DNA of 8,871 nucleotides, from contig JAGLRT010000162.1 of NCBI GenBank assembly GCA_023136155.1, forward strand, positions 1 to 8,871, given 5' to 3'. The notes below the pieces were generated by a model. It made no database searches and was not told where the DNA came from. It saw only the letters and a list, made by a program, of their open reading frames with translations. Both the position numbers and the translations under genes were made by a program. Of this stretch, positions 1-6,684 are shown piece after piece; positions within the stretch are counted from its first letter, which is position 1; every line of letters begins with the position of its first letter. The stretch is from Methanosarcinales archaeon. GTDB taxonomy: Archaea > Halobacteriota > Methanosarcinia > Methanosarcinales > Methanocomedenaceae.

Positions 1-188
1 CCGTTCATGATGGCAAGCAGGTTGTGGGGGGACAGCGGGTCGCATCCGGGCGGGTTCTCGTTGTATAGGTAGTGGGCTGCCAAGCCCTTGCCGCCCATGA
101 ACTTGCGGAGCAGTGGCTGGGGAATGATGTCTGTGGTTGTGGTGTAAGTGGTCAGGTTGATACGTAGGAGATTATTTTGTGAAGTCAT
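1..188 (-). CDS. Aldehyde:ferredoxin oxidoreductase, N-terminal fragment (cut by window edge)
   Basis: This is the first 62 codons of a gene that continues beyond the left edge. The family (AOR) oxidises aldehydes to carboxylic acids in the cytoplasm with ferredoxin as electron acceptor, using a tungsten or molybdenum bis-pyranopterin centre and a [4Fe-4S] cluster. The translation opens with LLRINLTTYTTTT, the usual first beta strands, then RKFMGGKGLAAHYLYNE and PPGCDPLSPHNLL. These match the family's N-terminal pattern of a GGKGL/GGRGL loop followed by PPGxDPLxPxN. The pyranopterin-, cluster- and substrate-binding parts lie outside the window, so the exact subtype (AOR, FOR, GOR or WOR5-like) cannot be decided. 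ATG at 188 is chosen; an in-frame ATG two codons upstream (194) is equally possible. There is no Shine-Dalgarno, but a TATA-like box lies 30-45 bases upstream, which would fit a very short leader. Confidence 0.85.
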   Translation of the reverse strand, partial: MTSQNNLLRINLTTYTTTTDIIPQPLLRKFMGGKGLAAHYLYNENPPGCDPLSPHNLLAIMN

Positions 189-218
189 GGTCATAGTTTA
201 AATTAAATAATTGTGAAG

Positions 219-236
219 ATTATTTATATATATTTT
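219..236 (-). promoter_or_regulatory. Putative TATA-box promoter of the aldehyde:ferredoxin oxidoreductase gene
   Basis: Read on the minus strand, this AT-rich stretch gives GAAAATATATATAAATAA, close to an archaeal TATA box with an A-rich BRE side. It lies about 30-45 bases before the start codon at 188/194. A start site about 25 bases downstream of the box would leave a leader of roughly 10 bases, which agrees with the lack of a Shine-Dalgarno. The whole gap from 195 to 333 is AT-rich and I see no gene in it. Prediction by pattern only. Confidence 0.4.
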
Positions 237-333
237 CAATTCCTAACGTAAAGTATATATTCGGAAATGATATATTAAATTAATAATATAAAATAGCAAG
301 CATGGGTTGAAAGAGGAAATAATTAAATTGATT

Positions 334-1620
334 TTAATATACCACTTCAATATCCTTCCCGAAAATCTCACTCAGATCAGAATCCAACCCTGACTTCAAT
401 TCCTCAACTTCATTCTTCAGCCTTGCAAGGTCCTTCTTCTCAGCATTCAGTTTCTGTCCAGTAGAATCCATCATATTCCGGCACTCAGACATCTTATCTT
501 CAATCTGTGTTTTCTCTTTATACACAGTAAGCTCCTCTAACTCCCCCTGCACCCCGGTAAGTTTTGAAAAATATTCCTCTCTTTGACTTTTAAGCTTCAA
601 CAGGACATCAGTTCCCACCAACCTGTCTATCTGTTCAAGTGTCTTGTTCATCTTCTGCTGCTTAAGCCCCAGACTCCCGTCCTCCACACGCACTTTCATT
701 TCAGTCAGGAACGGGGTGATATCTGTCCCAAGTACCCGAACCGGGTCGCCATTCAATATCTTCAGGACTTTTCTGCTTTGCGAAGACATTGTATGCCGCC
801 CGCTCTCATCTTGTTTTTCCATTCTGGAAAGGGATTTGGACAATGGTGCGAACATATCTGATAATTGTGAATCTACAGACTGTACCTGCCTGTTTAGTGC
901 ATCTACGCGTGTTTCCAGTTCATTTGCATGGACTGATTCTTCACTTTCTTCCAGATCCTTTAAATTTGAAACCACAACTTCCCTTTCCTCTCTCAGTGAC
1001 CTGCACTCACTCTCAAGGTCAAAGACACATGATTTCTTTAATTTTATCCTGGATTTAGTATTCTGAATTTGCCCAATCAGGGCAGGTAGTTTGCTGTATG
1101 CCTCAAGCTTATCCCTTTCTTCATTGATCGGGGCGACCAGTTCTTCCAGCAATCCTTCGAAACGCTTCAGGTTAGCAAAAATATCCTTATACTGCTCTGG
1201 AAAAAGGGCTTTCACATATTGCTGGCTTCGGATAGCGTTCTCAAGAGATGTATTCAAAAGAGCTCTGGTATCTGTATAGAATTCTAACGCTTTGGCAGGG
1301 TCTGTATCTTCAGGTACAACTGTCCTGTCCTTTATGATGTCCAGATTCTTTACAAGATTGTCCCGGTTCGATGCACCTGCTTTTGCTAACCTTTTAAATA
1401 CTTTCTCCCCAAAATCAGCATTGATCAATTGAATCTTGCTGTTATCAAGTTCTTCAATAGCTTCACTAATCCCTTCATACATCCGCTGGATATGTGACCT
1501 CAATTCCCTGAACATCTGGTCCGACTCATTCTCAATCCAGCCAGCCAGCTCACTGAACTTAAGTGATACCTGTCGAGGCAATTCCTTTTTTTTTCCGAAA
1601 AATCTCTTTATAATCTTCAA
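334..1620 (-). CDS. Coiled-coil protein of unknown function (428 aa)
   Basis: I do not recognise a named family. The protein is soluble, with no signal peptide and no hydrophobic segment long enough to span a membrane. It has a short basic N-terminus (KRFFGKKKE, residues 5-13), a helical first third (about 20-160), and heptad-rich, highly charged stretches at about 160-265 and 345-418. These are separated by a less regular section near 280-340 (ILNGDPVRVLGTDITPF). That is helix, coil, small linker, coil, and resembles the arms of SMC/SbcC-like proteins, but there is no Walker A or Walker B motif. An ATPase annotation would therefore be wrong. The reading begins at TTG (1620) with a weak GGA about seven bases before it. 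The next good in-frame ATG is codon 36, so the N-terminus is uncertain, although the basic start looks natural. It is transcribed in the same direction as its neighbours, with 145 bases to the oxidoreductase start. A structural or scaffolding role is only a guess. Confidence 0.75.
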   Translation of the reverse strand: MKIIKRFFGKKKELPRQVSLKFSELAGWIENESDQMFRELRSHIQRMYEGISEAIEELDNSKIQLINADFGEKVFKRLAKAGASNRDNLVKNLDIIKDRTVVPEDTDPAKALEFYTDTRALLNTSLENAIRSQQYVKALFPEQYKDIFANLKRFEGLLEELVAPINEERDKLEAYSKLPALIGQIQNTKSRIKLKKSCVFDLESECRSLREEREVVVSNLKDLEESEESVHANELETRVDALNRQVQSVDSQLSDMFAPLSKSLSRMEKQDESGRHTMSSQSRKVLKILNGDPVRVLGTDITPFLTEMKVRVEDGSLGLKQQKMNKTLEQIDRLVGTDVLLKLKSQREEYFSKLTGVQGELEELTVYKEKTQIEDKMSECRNMMDSTGQKLNAEKKDLARLKNEVEELKSGLDSDLSEIFGKDIEVVY

Positions 1621-1653
1621 ATAAATCCAAATTATAATGGAAGTCTTATCTTA

Positions 1654-1681
1654 AAAAAGTATGCAGGGTGCCAAAGCACCC
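1654..1681 (-). terminator. Hairpin plus T-run terminator behind the trpB2 remnant
   Basis: On the minus strand GGGTGC-TTTG-GCACCC forms a six-pair stem (1681 down to 1666), followed seven bases later by six T (1659-1654). It begins nine bases after the stop codon of the TrpB2-like remnant. The T-run suits archaeal termination, and the hairpin makes a stronger case. Confidence 0.6.
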
Positions 1682-1689
1682 ATTCATAT

Positions 1690-2166
1690 CTAATCGTCGG
1701 TCATGGCTCCGTTGAAGTAGTTATCATAAGAACCCATATCAAAGTGCCCGTGACCACTCAGGTTGAACAGGATGGTCTTCTCTTCGCCTGAGTTCTTGCA
1801 CTCCAGTGCCGTATCTATGGCACACTTGATGGCATGAGCGGATTCAGGAGCAGGTGAAATTCCTTCCGTTCTTGCAAACTTCACTGCCGCATCAAATATC
1901 TCTGTCTGGTGATAAGCCACAGCCCTCATGAGGCCATCCGCATACAGCCGGCTTATGATAGGAGAATCACCGTGATATCTTAGCCCGCCCGCATGAATGG
2001 GTGGTGGCACGAACTCATGACCAAGGGTATACATCTTGAGCAGGGGAGTCATCTCTGCTGTGTCCCCGAAATCATACCTGAACTCTCCGCCCGTAAGAGT
2101 GGGACATGCGGAAGGTTCAACAGCCACTACATCAACCTCTTTACCGCTCTTTAATGACTTTAGGTA
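1690..2166 (-). pseudogene. Tryptophan synthase beta-like (TrpB2) gene, C-terminal remnant
   Basis: Only about the last third of a TrpB2-type tryptophan synthase beta chain remains. TrpB is PLP-dependent and joins indole and serine to make tryptophan; TrpB2 is the longer, often alpha-independent version, usually about 440 residues. Visible family motifs are VAVEPSACPTLT, FRYDFGDTAEMTPLLKMYTL, PPPIHAGGLRYHGDSP, the APESAHAI helix and the terminal NLSGHGHFDMGSYDNYF. The frame stays open upstream of GTG 2127 through KSGKEVDVVAVEP and ends at an in-frame TAG at 2167-2169. The N-terminal domain, the PLP-binding lysine and the glycine-rich phosphate loop are absent. The DNA beyond the TAG is AT-rich and does not look like TrpB. 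The C-terminal sequence is otherwise clean, with no internal stop, and the terminator is intact, so the loss looks recent. A 145-residue product from GTG 2127 could not bind PLP by itself. Confidence 0.8.
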
Positions 2167-2177
2167 CTACAATACTT

Positions 2178-2205
2178 CATACTAACAGATAGCATACTAA
2201 CTATC
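2178..2205. repeat. 15-base direct repeat with embedded small hairpin
   Basis: CATACTAAC occurs at 2178-2186 and again at 2193-2201, a 15-base period. The second copy lies inside a GATAG...CTATC inverted repeat (2188-2192 with 2201-2205). It sits just upstream of the truncated trpB2 remnant, in the 140-base gap before the next gene. It could be an operator left from the lost promoter, or the scar of the truncation. No function is shown. Confidence 0.35.
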
Positions 2206-2225
2206 TTATACTACTCATGTAACTG

Positions 2226-2257
2226 TAAAAATAAGTTTTGCGCCGGAATCGACGCAA
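2226..2257 (-). terminator. Putative terminator of the small basic-protein gene
   Basis: On the minus strand TTGCGTC-GATTCC-GGCGCAA forms a seven-pair stem (one G-T pair) from 2257 to 2238. A T-run (2231-2227) follows about six bases later. It starts ten bases after the stop codon at 2268-2270. Confidence 0.5.
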
Positions 2258-2267
2258 TCTATAATTA

Positions 2268-2441
2268 TTATTTCTGTATTGCCTTTTCAGAACGCTTAAA
2301 GCGCCTGCGTTTGACACCAGCTGAATTGAACCGCTGTGCCGGACCAGGGCGCTTATGTGTCAGATTGCTCTTTTCAACTAATCTGACTTTGCCCTTCCGT
2401 CCTTTGATTCGGCCCCATTCTATTGAACCAGTTTTTCCCAT
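2268..2441 (-). CDS. Small very basic protein, DUF5350-like (57 aa)
   Basis: A complete 57-codon gene. The protein starts MGKTGSIEWGRIKGRKGK and continues with VEKSNLTHKRPGPAQRFNSA and a C-terminus rich in Arg and Lys (VKRRRFKRSEKA). The start is well supported: GGAGG lies seven bases before the ATG. From memory, this resembles the methanogen family DUF5350, whose function is unknown; I am not certain of the family name. The basic composition and short length suggest binding to RNA, DNA or the ribosome, which is inference. It follows the UPF0179 gene in the same direction after a 78-base gap and is closed by a hairpin/T-run, so the two may be cotranscribed. Confidence 0.75.
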   Translation of the reverse strand: MGKTGSIEWGRIKGRKGKVRLVEKSNLTHKRPGPAQRFNSAGVKRRRFKRSEKAIQK

Positions 2442-2519
2442 AAATTATCCTCCGATGATATGATTTGAATTATTCATAATTGATTTGGTCGTCTTACATT
2501 GTGTCTGGTATGCTTATAA

Positions 2520-2978
2520 TTAACGGTGTGCTATTTTTTTCATCTCTACTATCTTCAATGAATATTTTTGAGCACATCCACCCTCAGGCTCGCCAATCAC
2601 ATTTACAATTGTGTATCTATTTCCAGGGACTGGCCCTGGATTCTGGCACATATCGAACATACCACAATCTGTTTCATTGCACGTTACTGTTTCATACACT
2701 ATTGTTGAACCCTTCCGTACCATCCTGCTATCAAGAAGTGCAGTCCACGGCGCCTCTATAACTTCAACAGCCTGGACACCTTTATCGTGTACAGCACATT
2801 CAAGAGGAGGTGAATCTCTTACACCCACTACTTTATACTGTCCTCCAATATCCAGATTCAAACATGTATTATTCAGTTTACAGCCATCACAATCTGGGGT
2901 TTTTCCCCTGAACTCGAAAACAGTTTCCGGTTTTGCCATTCTTACACCAATGAGTGTTACAATTGTATCTTCATCCAT
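2520..2978 (-). CDS. UPF0179 family cysteine-rich protein (152 aa)
   Basis: An archaeal protein of unknown biochemical role, of usual length for UPF0179. Recognisable stretches are VTLIGVRMAKP near the N-terminus, CDGCKLNNTCLNL, YKVVGVRD, EAPWTALLDSR and GSTIVYE. It has eight cysteines: 30, 33, 39, 61 and 100, 105, 111, 135. These form two sets with similar spacing, C-x2-C-x5-C-x21-C and C-x4-C-x5-C-x23-C, which suggests two metal or iron-sulfur sites on two related halves. There are no membrane segments, so it should be cytosolic. AGGAG lies eight bases before the ATG. It sits downstream of glycerol-1-phosphate dehydrogenase with a 67-base gap that contains its own TATA-like box. Confidence 0.85.
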   Translation of the reverse strand: MDEDTIVTLIGVRMAKPETVFEFRGKTPDCDGCKLNNTCLNLDIGGQYKVVGVRDSPPLECAVHDKGVQAVEVIEAPWTALLDSRMVRKGSTIVYETVTCNETDCGMFDMCQNPGPVPGNRYTIVNVIGEPEGGCAQKYSLKIVEMKKIAHR

Positions 2979-3018
2979 TATTCATTCTCCTGATATAGGG
3001 TATAATAATCCTCAGTTA

Positions 3019-3030
3019 AACATATAATAA
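3019..3030 (-). promoter_or_regulatory. Putative TATA box of the UPF0179 gene
   Basis: The minus strand reads ATTATTATATGTTT here. A start about 25 bases downstream would leave a leader of some 20 bases ending in AGGAG-8-ATG. This fits an independent promoter in the gap after glycerol-1-phosphate dehydrogenase. Pattern only. Confidence 0.35.
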
Positions 3031-3045
3031 TTCATTTCGGGGTAG

Positions 3046-4137
3046 TCATTCTATGACCTGTGTAATCCTTGCGACCCTTCTCGCTGCCCCTTCTGTCAAC
3101 CCGGTGCCCAGTATGGTATAGCGTTCCGGACGAATTGTATGGGCCTGTACCAGTGCCTTGATAATATCTTCCTGGTCAATACCCAGTTCTTCCGCATTTG
3201 TGGGTGCACCTATGGTCGTCAGGGTCTGGCGTATCCTCTGCCAGTCTCCCCCATGCAGGTACATCATCATTATAGTACCCACACCGCATTGTTCTCCGTG
3301 CAACCCAGGCTGTGGTGCTATCTGGTTCAAAGCATGACTGAACTTATGCTCGGAACCGCTGGCAGGTCTTGACGAACCCGCAATGCTCATAGCCACACCA
3401 CTGGCCACTAATGCCTTGATAACCATCCTAGCTGATTCAGGGAGGTCGGGTTTTATGGATTCTGCCGAATCCATGAGTATTTTGGCTGTCATCATTGACA
3501 GGTGGGATGCATATTCACTTATTTTGGTATCTTTAAGTCGGTGCGCAAGTTCCCAATCCCGCACTGCAGTACATTTTGATATGATATCACCGCAGCCAGC
3601 CGCCAAAAGCCGGAATGGTGCTTTGGCAATGATCTGTGTATCTGCCACTACAGCCACAGGTGGTTCGGCTTCTATGGATGTGGTCACACCATCTTGTGAA
3701 ATTGAAGCCCGGGATGAAACAATCCCGTCATGGGATGCGGCAGTAGGTACGCTTATAAAACTGCATCCTGCCCGTTCAGATGCCAGTTTTGCTATGTCGA
3801 TGGCTTTGCCACCCCCCACACCCAGCAGAAAAACATGAGTTTTAGGGTCGATCTCTGTGATCAGATTCTCTACCGCCTCCACTTCGCTCATTTCTGCCCG
3901 GTGGACCACGGTTGAATGAACATTGCAACCAGTATCTTCAAGCACCTGTCCCACCGTTTTGGCGGCTTTATGCAAGGTAGTGGGACCACTAACTATCAAA
4001 GCATTCCCATTAAGTTTAAGTGCGTTGCATACGTTACCAATATCATTGACGACACCCTTTCCAACGACTACATTTCTTGGTAGTAGCATCCATCTAGAAC
4101 CGGACGTGTCAGCTTTTGGCTCGTTCATGTGAAACAT
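3046..4137 (-). CDS. egsA: sn-Glycerol-1-phosphate dehydrogenase (363 aa)
   Basis: Reduces dihydroxyacetone phosphate to sn-glycerol-1-phosphate with NAD(P)H, the committed step that sets the archaeal lipid backbone stereochemistry; cytosolic and zinc-dependent. The length is typical. The nucleotide-binding loop GVGGGKAID is at 106-114 and the SVPTAASHDGIVSS substrate/cofactor segment at 129-142. The zinc ligands expected for the family are visible as D184 (AGCGDIISK), H264 (SGSEHKFSH) and H280 (PGLHGEQCG). Nothing is missing. ATG 4137 (MFHMNEP) or the second ATG at 4128 may be used; neither has a Shine-Dalgarno, and a TATA box 24.5 bases away points to a leaderless message. It is divergent from the DUF63 gene across 30 bases. 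UPF0179 and the small basic protein follow in the same direction. Confidence 0.95.
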   Translation of the reverse strand: MFHMNEPKADTSGSRWMLLPRNVVVGKGVVNDIGNVCNALKLNGNALIVSGPTTLHKAAKTVGQVLEDTGCNVHSTVVHRAEMSEVEAVENLITEIDPKTHVFLLGVGGGKAIDIAKLASERAGCSFISVPTAASHDGIVSSRASISQDGVTTSIEAEPPVAVVADTQIIAKAPFRLLAAGCGDIISKCTAVRDWELAHRLKDTKISEYASHLSMMTAKILMDSAESIKPDLPESARMVIKALVASGVAMSIAGSSRPASGSEHKFSHALNQIAPQPGLHGEQCGVGTIMMMYLHGGDWQRIRQTLTTIGAPTNAEELGIDQEDIIKALVQAHTIRPERYTILGTGLTEGAARRVARITQVIE

Positions 4138-4167
4138 ATCTTATAATATCGTACGAGGTTATAAACT
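4138..4167. promoter_or_regulatory. Near-symmetric 30-base divergent promoter between egsA and the DUF63 gene
   Basis: The whole intergenic region reads almost the same on both strands, with 11 of 15 mirrored positions complementary. TTATAA occurs at 4141-4146 and 4159-4164, each centred 9 bases from the midpoint (4152.5). The perfect palindrome TCGTACGA (4149-4156) is centred on that midpoint. Each TATA centre is 24.5 bases from the start codon it would serve (4168 for plus, 4137 for minus). That is about the archaeal TATA-to-start distance, so both messages would be leaderless. Neither gene has a Shine-Dalgarno, in agreement. Confidence 0.65.
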
Positions 4168-5016
4168 ATGGGGATTTTGCAAGGCATACAGAGCTTTATT
4201 TACAAATATTACATTGACCCTATAATCTATGACACAGGCTATAATCAGGTAAATACGGTAACCTGGGCTATTATTCTGGGATTGTGCCTATTCGGTGTAT
4301 TAAAACTACTTGACAAACTTAACGTAAATGCGGATTGGGATTTTGTCAAAACCATTATCCCCTACATCATTGCTGGCTCAACACTAAGGGTCTTTGAAGA
4401 TGCCGAACTTTTCAACCCTCCTTTGCAGTACCTGTTCATAACCCCTCCAATATATTTTTTGATGTTCCTGATCACTGTTTTACTGCTTGTCCTCTCAATC
4501 GTATTGCAAAGGGCCGGCTTGGTAGCTGACTGGAAAAAGGCGTTCGGTGCTATGGGAATTGTTTGGGTACTGGTCAATCTTGGAGTACTGCTATCCAATG
4601 AAAATATAACTCACACCACAGCTTTACTGATAATACCACTTATGGGAGTTGCAATTACAGCTATAGTATATATGGTGGCTAACCGCGCCGGGTATAACAC
4701 GTTCACCCAACGCATCAATATCACCATACTAATGGCGCACCTGCTGGATGCTTCATCCACTTTCTTTGGTGTGGACTTCCTGGGTTACTATGAAAAACAC
4801 GTTGTGCCCTCCTTCCTAATCGACATGACAGGGACAGCCGGTATAATGTTTCCCTTAAAACTCATGATATTCATTCCAGTGATATATATTCTTGACACCC
4901 AGTTCGATGACGATGATGAATCGAAGCGGCTTAGAGACCTTGTGAAACTCACTATCATTGTACTTGGCCTGGCACCTGCGACCAGAAACACAGTAAGAAT
5001 GGTATTTGGGATATGA
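4168..5016 (+). CDS. DUF63 family integral membrane protein (282 aa)
   Basis: An archaeal polytopic membrane protein of unknown function. Hydrophobic segments are at about 28-48, 61-75, 93-115, 126-143, 151-171, 185-203, 225-243 and 257-270, so seven or eight membrane passes. Family features are HLLDASSTFFGVDF (191-204) followed by GYYEKHVVP, the LKLMIFIPVIYIL helix and a final LGLAPATRN (266-274). The polar residues inside the HLLDASS helix (H191, D194) hint at transport or catalysis in the membrane, which is inference. An acidic loop (DDDDE, 247-251) separates the last two helices. ATG 4168 has no Shine-Dalgarno and a TATA box 24.5 bases upstream. The stop overlaps the start of the SpoIIM-like gene by four bases, so the two are probably made together. 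Confidence 0.88.
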   Translation: MGILQGIQSFIYKYYIDPIIYDTGYNQVNTVTWAIILGLCLFGVLKLLDKLNVNADWDFVKTIIPYIIAGSTLRVFEDAELFNPPLQYLFITPPIYFLMFLITVLLLVLSIVLQRAGLVADWKKAFGAMGIVWVLVNLGVLLSNENITHTTALLIIPLMGVAITAIVYMVANRAGYNTFTQRINITILMAHLLDASSTFFGVDFLGYYEKHVVPSFLIDMTGTAGIMFPLKLMIFIPVIYILDTQFDDDDESKRLRDLVKLTIIVLGLAPATRNTVRMVFGI

Positions 5017-5648
5017 CTGATACTGATGAAGCTTTTTGGAACGACCCGGTCCCTGGTTCCACACCAGACGTTCGCACTTATATCGCACTGCTGCGACCAT
5101 ATCTCCTGATTATCATAATCCTGTTCGTGGTTTCTGTACTAGCAGGATACATGACAGGATACTTCAACCCGGAAATCGCCGAACAGATGATGGGGCAGTT
5201 CGAAGAATCCTACGATTGGATAGCAGACGAATCTCCCCTGGTCATTATGCTATTCATCTTCGCAAATAATACTATCAATAGTTTTATTGCCATGTTACTT
5301 GGAGTGGTTTTCGGGCTTTGGCCAATACTGTTCATTCTTATAAATGGCTTTTTTATTGGTATTGTGGTGTTCGATACTACCAGGGAAATCAGTATTTTCA
5401 TAATATTGGCTGCACTCATCCCACATGGAATAATTGAATTGCCTATGATATTTATTAGTGCAGCTATAGGTCTGAGACTTGGCTATCTGACATTTCTGAA
5501 AATATCCAAACAAATGAAAATAAGCATTAAGCAGGAATTGTTCCAGGCGGTCAGGTTTTTTATAAAATTGATTGTACCACTACTGTTTATCGCAGCTTTT
5601 ATCGAAACATTTGTAACATCTGCCATTCCCTTTATATTGATGTCTTAA
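5013..5648 (+). CDS. SpoIIM/DUF95 family membrane protein (211 aa)
   Basis: A stage II sporulation protein M-like (DUF95) membrane protein. Archaea do not sporulate, so the sporulation name only marks homology; in Bacillus SpoIIM is part of the engulfment machinery that includes peptidoglycan hydrolases. Five hydrophobic segments are visible at about 30-50, 76-98, 103-121, 127-152 and 183-205. The family signature is clear: FIFANNTINSFIAMLLGVVFG, a NGFFIG turn (111-116), LIPHGIIELPMIFIS (135-149), GLRLG (153-157) and the C-terminal AAFIETFVT (194-202). The ATG lies inside the ATGA that ends the DUF63 gene, which is classic translational coupling and implies matched amounts, possibly a complex. 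It is convergent with moaA, 51 bases apart. Confidence 0.88.
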   Translation: MTDTDEAFWNDPVPGSTPDVRTYIALLRPYLLIIIILFVVSVLAGYMTGYFNPEIAEQMMGQFEESYDWIADESPLVIMLFIFANNTINSFIAMLLGVVFGLWPILFILINGFFIGIVVFDTTREISIFIILAALIPHGIIELPMIFISAAIGLRLGYLTFLKISKQMKISIKQELFQAVRFFIKLIVPLLFIAAFIETFVTSAIPFILMS

Positions 5649-5667
5649 TATGTCAAAATATGTCAAA
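5648..5667. repeat. Two tandem copies of a 10-base unit
   Basis: ATATGTCAAA is repeated head to tail directly after the SpoIIM-like stop codon, in the 51-base gap between two convergent genes. It is probably a replication-slippage product. I see no hairpin. Confidence 0.5.
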
Positions 5668-5699
5668 TGAAATGGTTCACGATGTATTGAGCCATTCAA

Positions 5700-6599
5700 T
5701 TACCCTTTATAGAACGGTTCTCGCAGGTTCACTGCTTTGTAGAACAATGTTTCAAGTTCATGGATACCTGCACTCACAGTGTCCACGAGGTTGTCGTTCA
5801 CCAGCAGGCAGGGTTTCAGCTTACCATCAGCGGTCACCCTGAGACGGCTGCAATTAGCGCAGAACCGGGAATTGTCAATGGGTCTTACCACTTCTACTTC
5901 AGCACCGTCAATCAAATATTTCCTCCTGCGATGCATCTTGCGTTCAATCATCTCTGAAGCCCTTGAACCAAGGTCTTTCTCAATAGCATCCATATTAACC
6001 TTACCGCCGTAATTGCCAAAGTCCATGGGTTCGATTATCTGTAATATCACATCCCCGTTAAACAGTCTTACAAAGGACATCATATCTTCCAGTTCATTTT
6101 CGTTGATACCTTTGAGCATTACCATGTTCAATTTGACAGGAGTGAGGCCAGCATTTACTGCCGAATGTATTCCATCCAGCACCATAGAGTGAATATCTTT
6201 GTTACACCGGCATATGCTGGCATAAGTTTGAGGTTGCAGAGTATCCAGGCTAACATTTACCCGGTCCAGCCCGGCAGATTTGAGTGAAACAGCTCTTTTT
6301 GCGAGCATCACTCCGTTGGTAGTGGCAGAGACGTCTCGAAATTTAGGGATAGCTACAAGTACATCCTCGAAATCCTGGCGCATCAGGGGTTCGCCTCCTG
6401 AGAATTTTACTTTTGTCACCCCCAGTTTAGATGCTGTTTTTATAATATTGACAAGATGTCCTGAACTCATTTGTGACTCATGCCCACTTTGCCCCTCGTT
6501 ATGGCAATAAAAACAATTGAGATTACACTGACCGGTAATGGATATACGCAGGCTGGTTATCTTACGCCCAAAAGAATCGATGAGTGCAGCTGGTTCCAT
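5700..6599 (-). CDS. moaA: GTP 3',8-cyclase MoaA (299 aa)
   Basis: A radical-SAM enzyme for the first step of pyranopterin (molybdenum/tungsten) cofactor synthesis, converting GTP to 3',8-cyclo-7,8-dihydro-GTP. The SAM-cluster motif C25-x3-C29-x2-C32 is in CNLNCFYC, with SGGEP at 67-71 for SAM binding and VNVSLDT (114-120). The C-terminal second cluster has C247, C250 and C264 in RFCANCSRLRVTADGKLKPC. All expected cluster ligands are present. It ends REPFYKG without the double glycine tail known from bacterial MoaA. The ATG has no Shine-Dalgarno. In this window the product would serve the aldehyde:ferredoxin oxidoreductase; in methanogens it also serves formylmethanofuran dehydrogenase. The gene is alone, not in a visible moa operon. 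Confidence 0.95.
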   Translation of the reverse strand: MEPAALIDSFGRKITSLRISITGQCNLNCFYCHNEGQSGHESQMSSGHLVNIIKTASKLGVTKVKFSGGEPLMRQDFEDVLVAIPKFRDVSATTNGVMLAKRAVSLKSAGLDRVNVSLDTLQPQTYASICRCNKDIHSMVLDGIHSAVNAGLTPVKLNMVMLKGINENELEDMMSFVRLFNGDVILQIIEPMDFGNYGGKVNMDAIEKDLGSRASEMIERKMHRRRKYLIDGAEVEVVRPIDNSRFCANCSRLRVTADGKLKPCLLVNDNLVDTVSAGIHELETLFYKAVNLREPFYKG

Positions 6600-6684
6600 A
6601 TAGATATGTATATTGCAAACGGTTAAGTTAAAGGTGTTGATTAATTGGATTTGGTTACATAATTGATTAATTATTACTGTCTCG

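Noticed and set aside
583..1066. Overlapping plus-strand reading frames opposite the coiled-coil gene
   Set aside because: They lie entirely inside the minus-strand gene, are Ser/Leu/Phe-rich as expected of an antisense reading, and have no start signals.
1666..1681. Shared GCACCC/GGGTGC stem with the hairpin at 8857-8871, as possible ends of a mobile element
   Set aside because: The shared part is only six bases, the loops and flanks differ, both sit where terminators are expected, and ordinary genes fill the space between.
2480..3027. Plus-strand frames opposite UPF0179
   Set aside because: UPF0179 is recognisable on the minus strand with a good Shine-Dalgarno; the plus frames have neither family likeness nor start signals.
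3383..3838. Plus-strand frame of 151 codons opposite egsA
   Set aside because: The opposite strand encodes a full glycerol-1-phosphate dehydrogenase with all expected motifs; this frame is its shadow.
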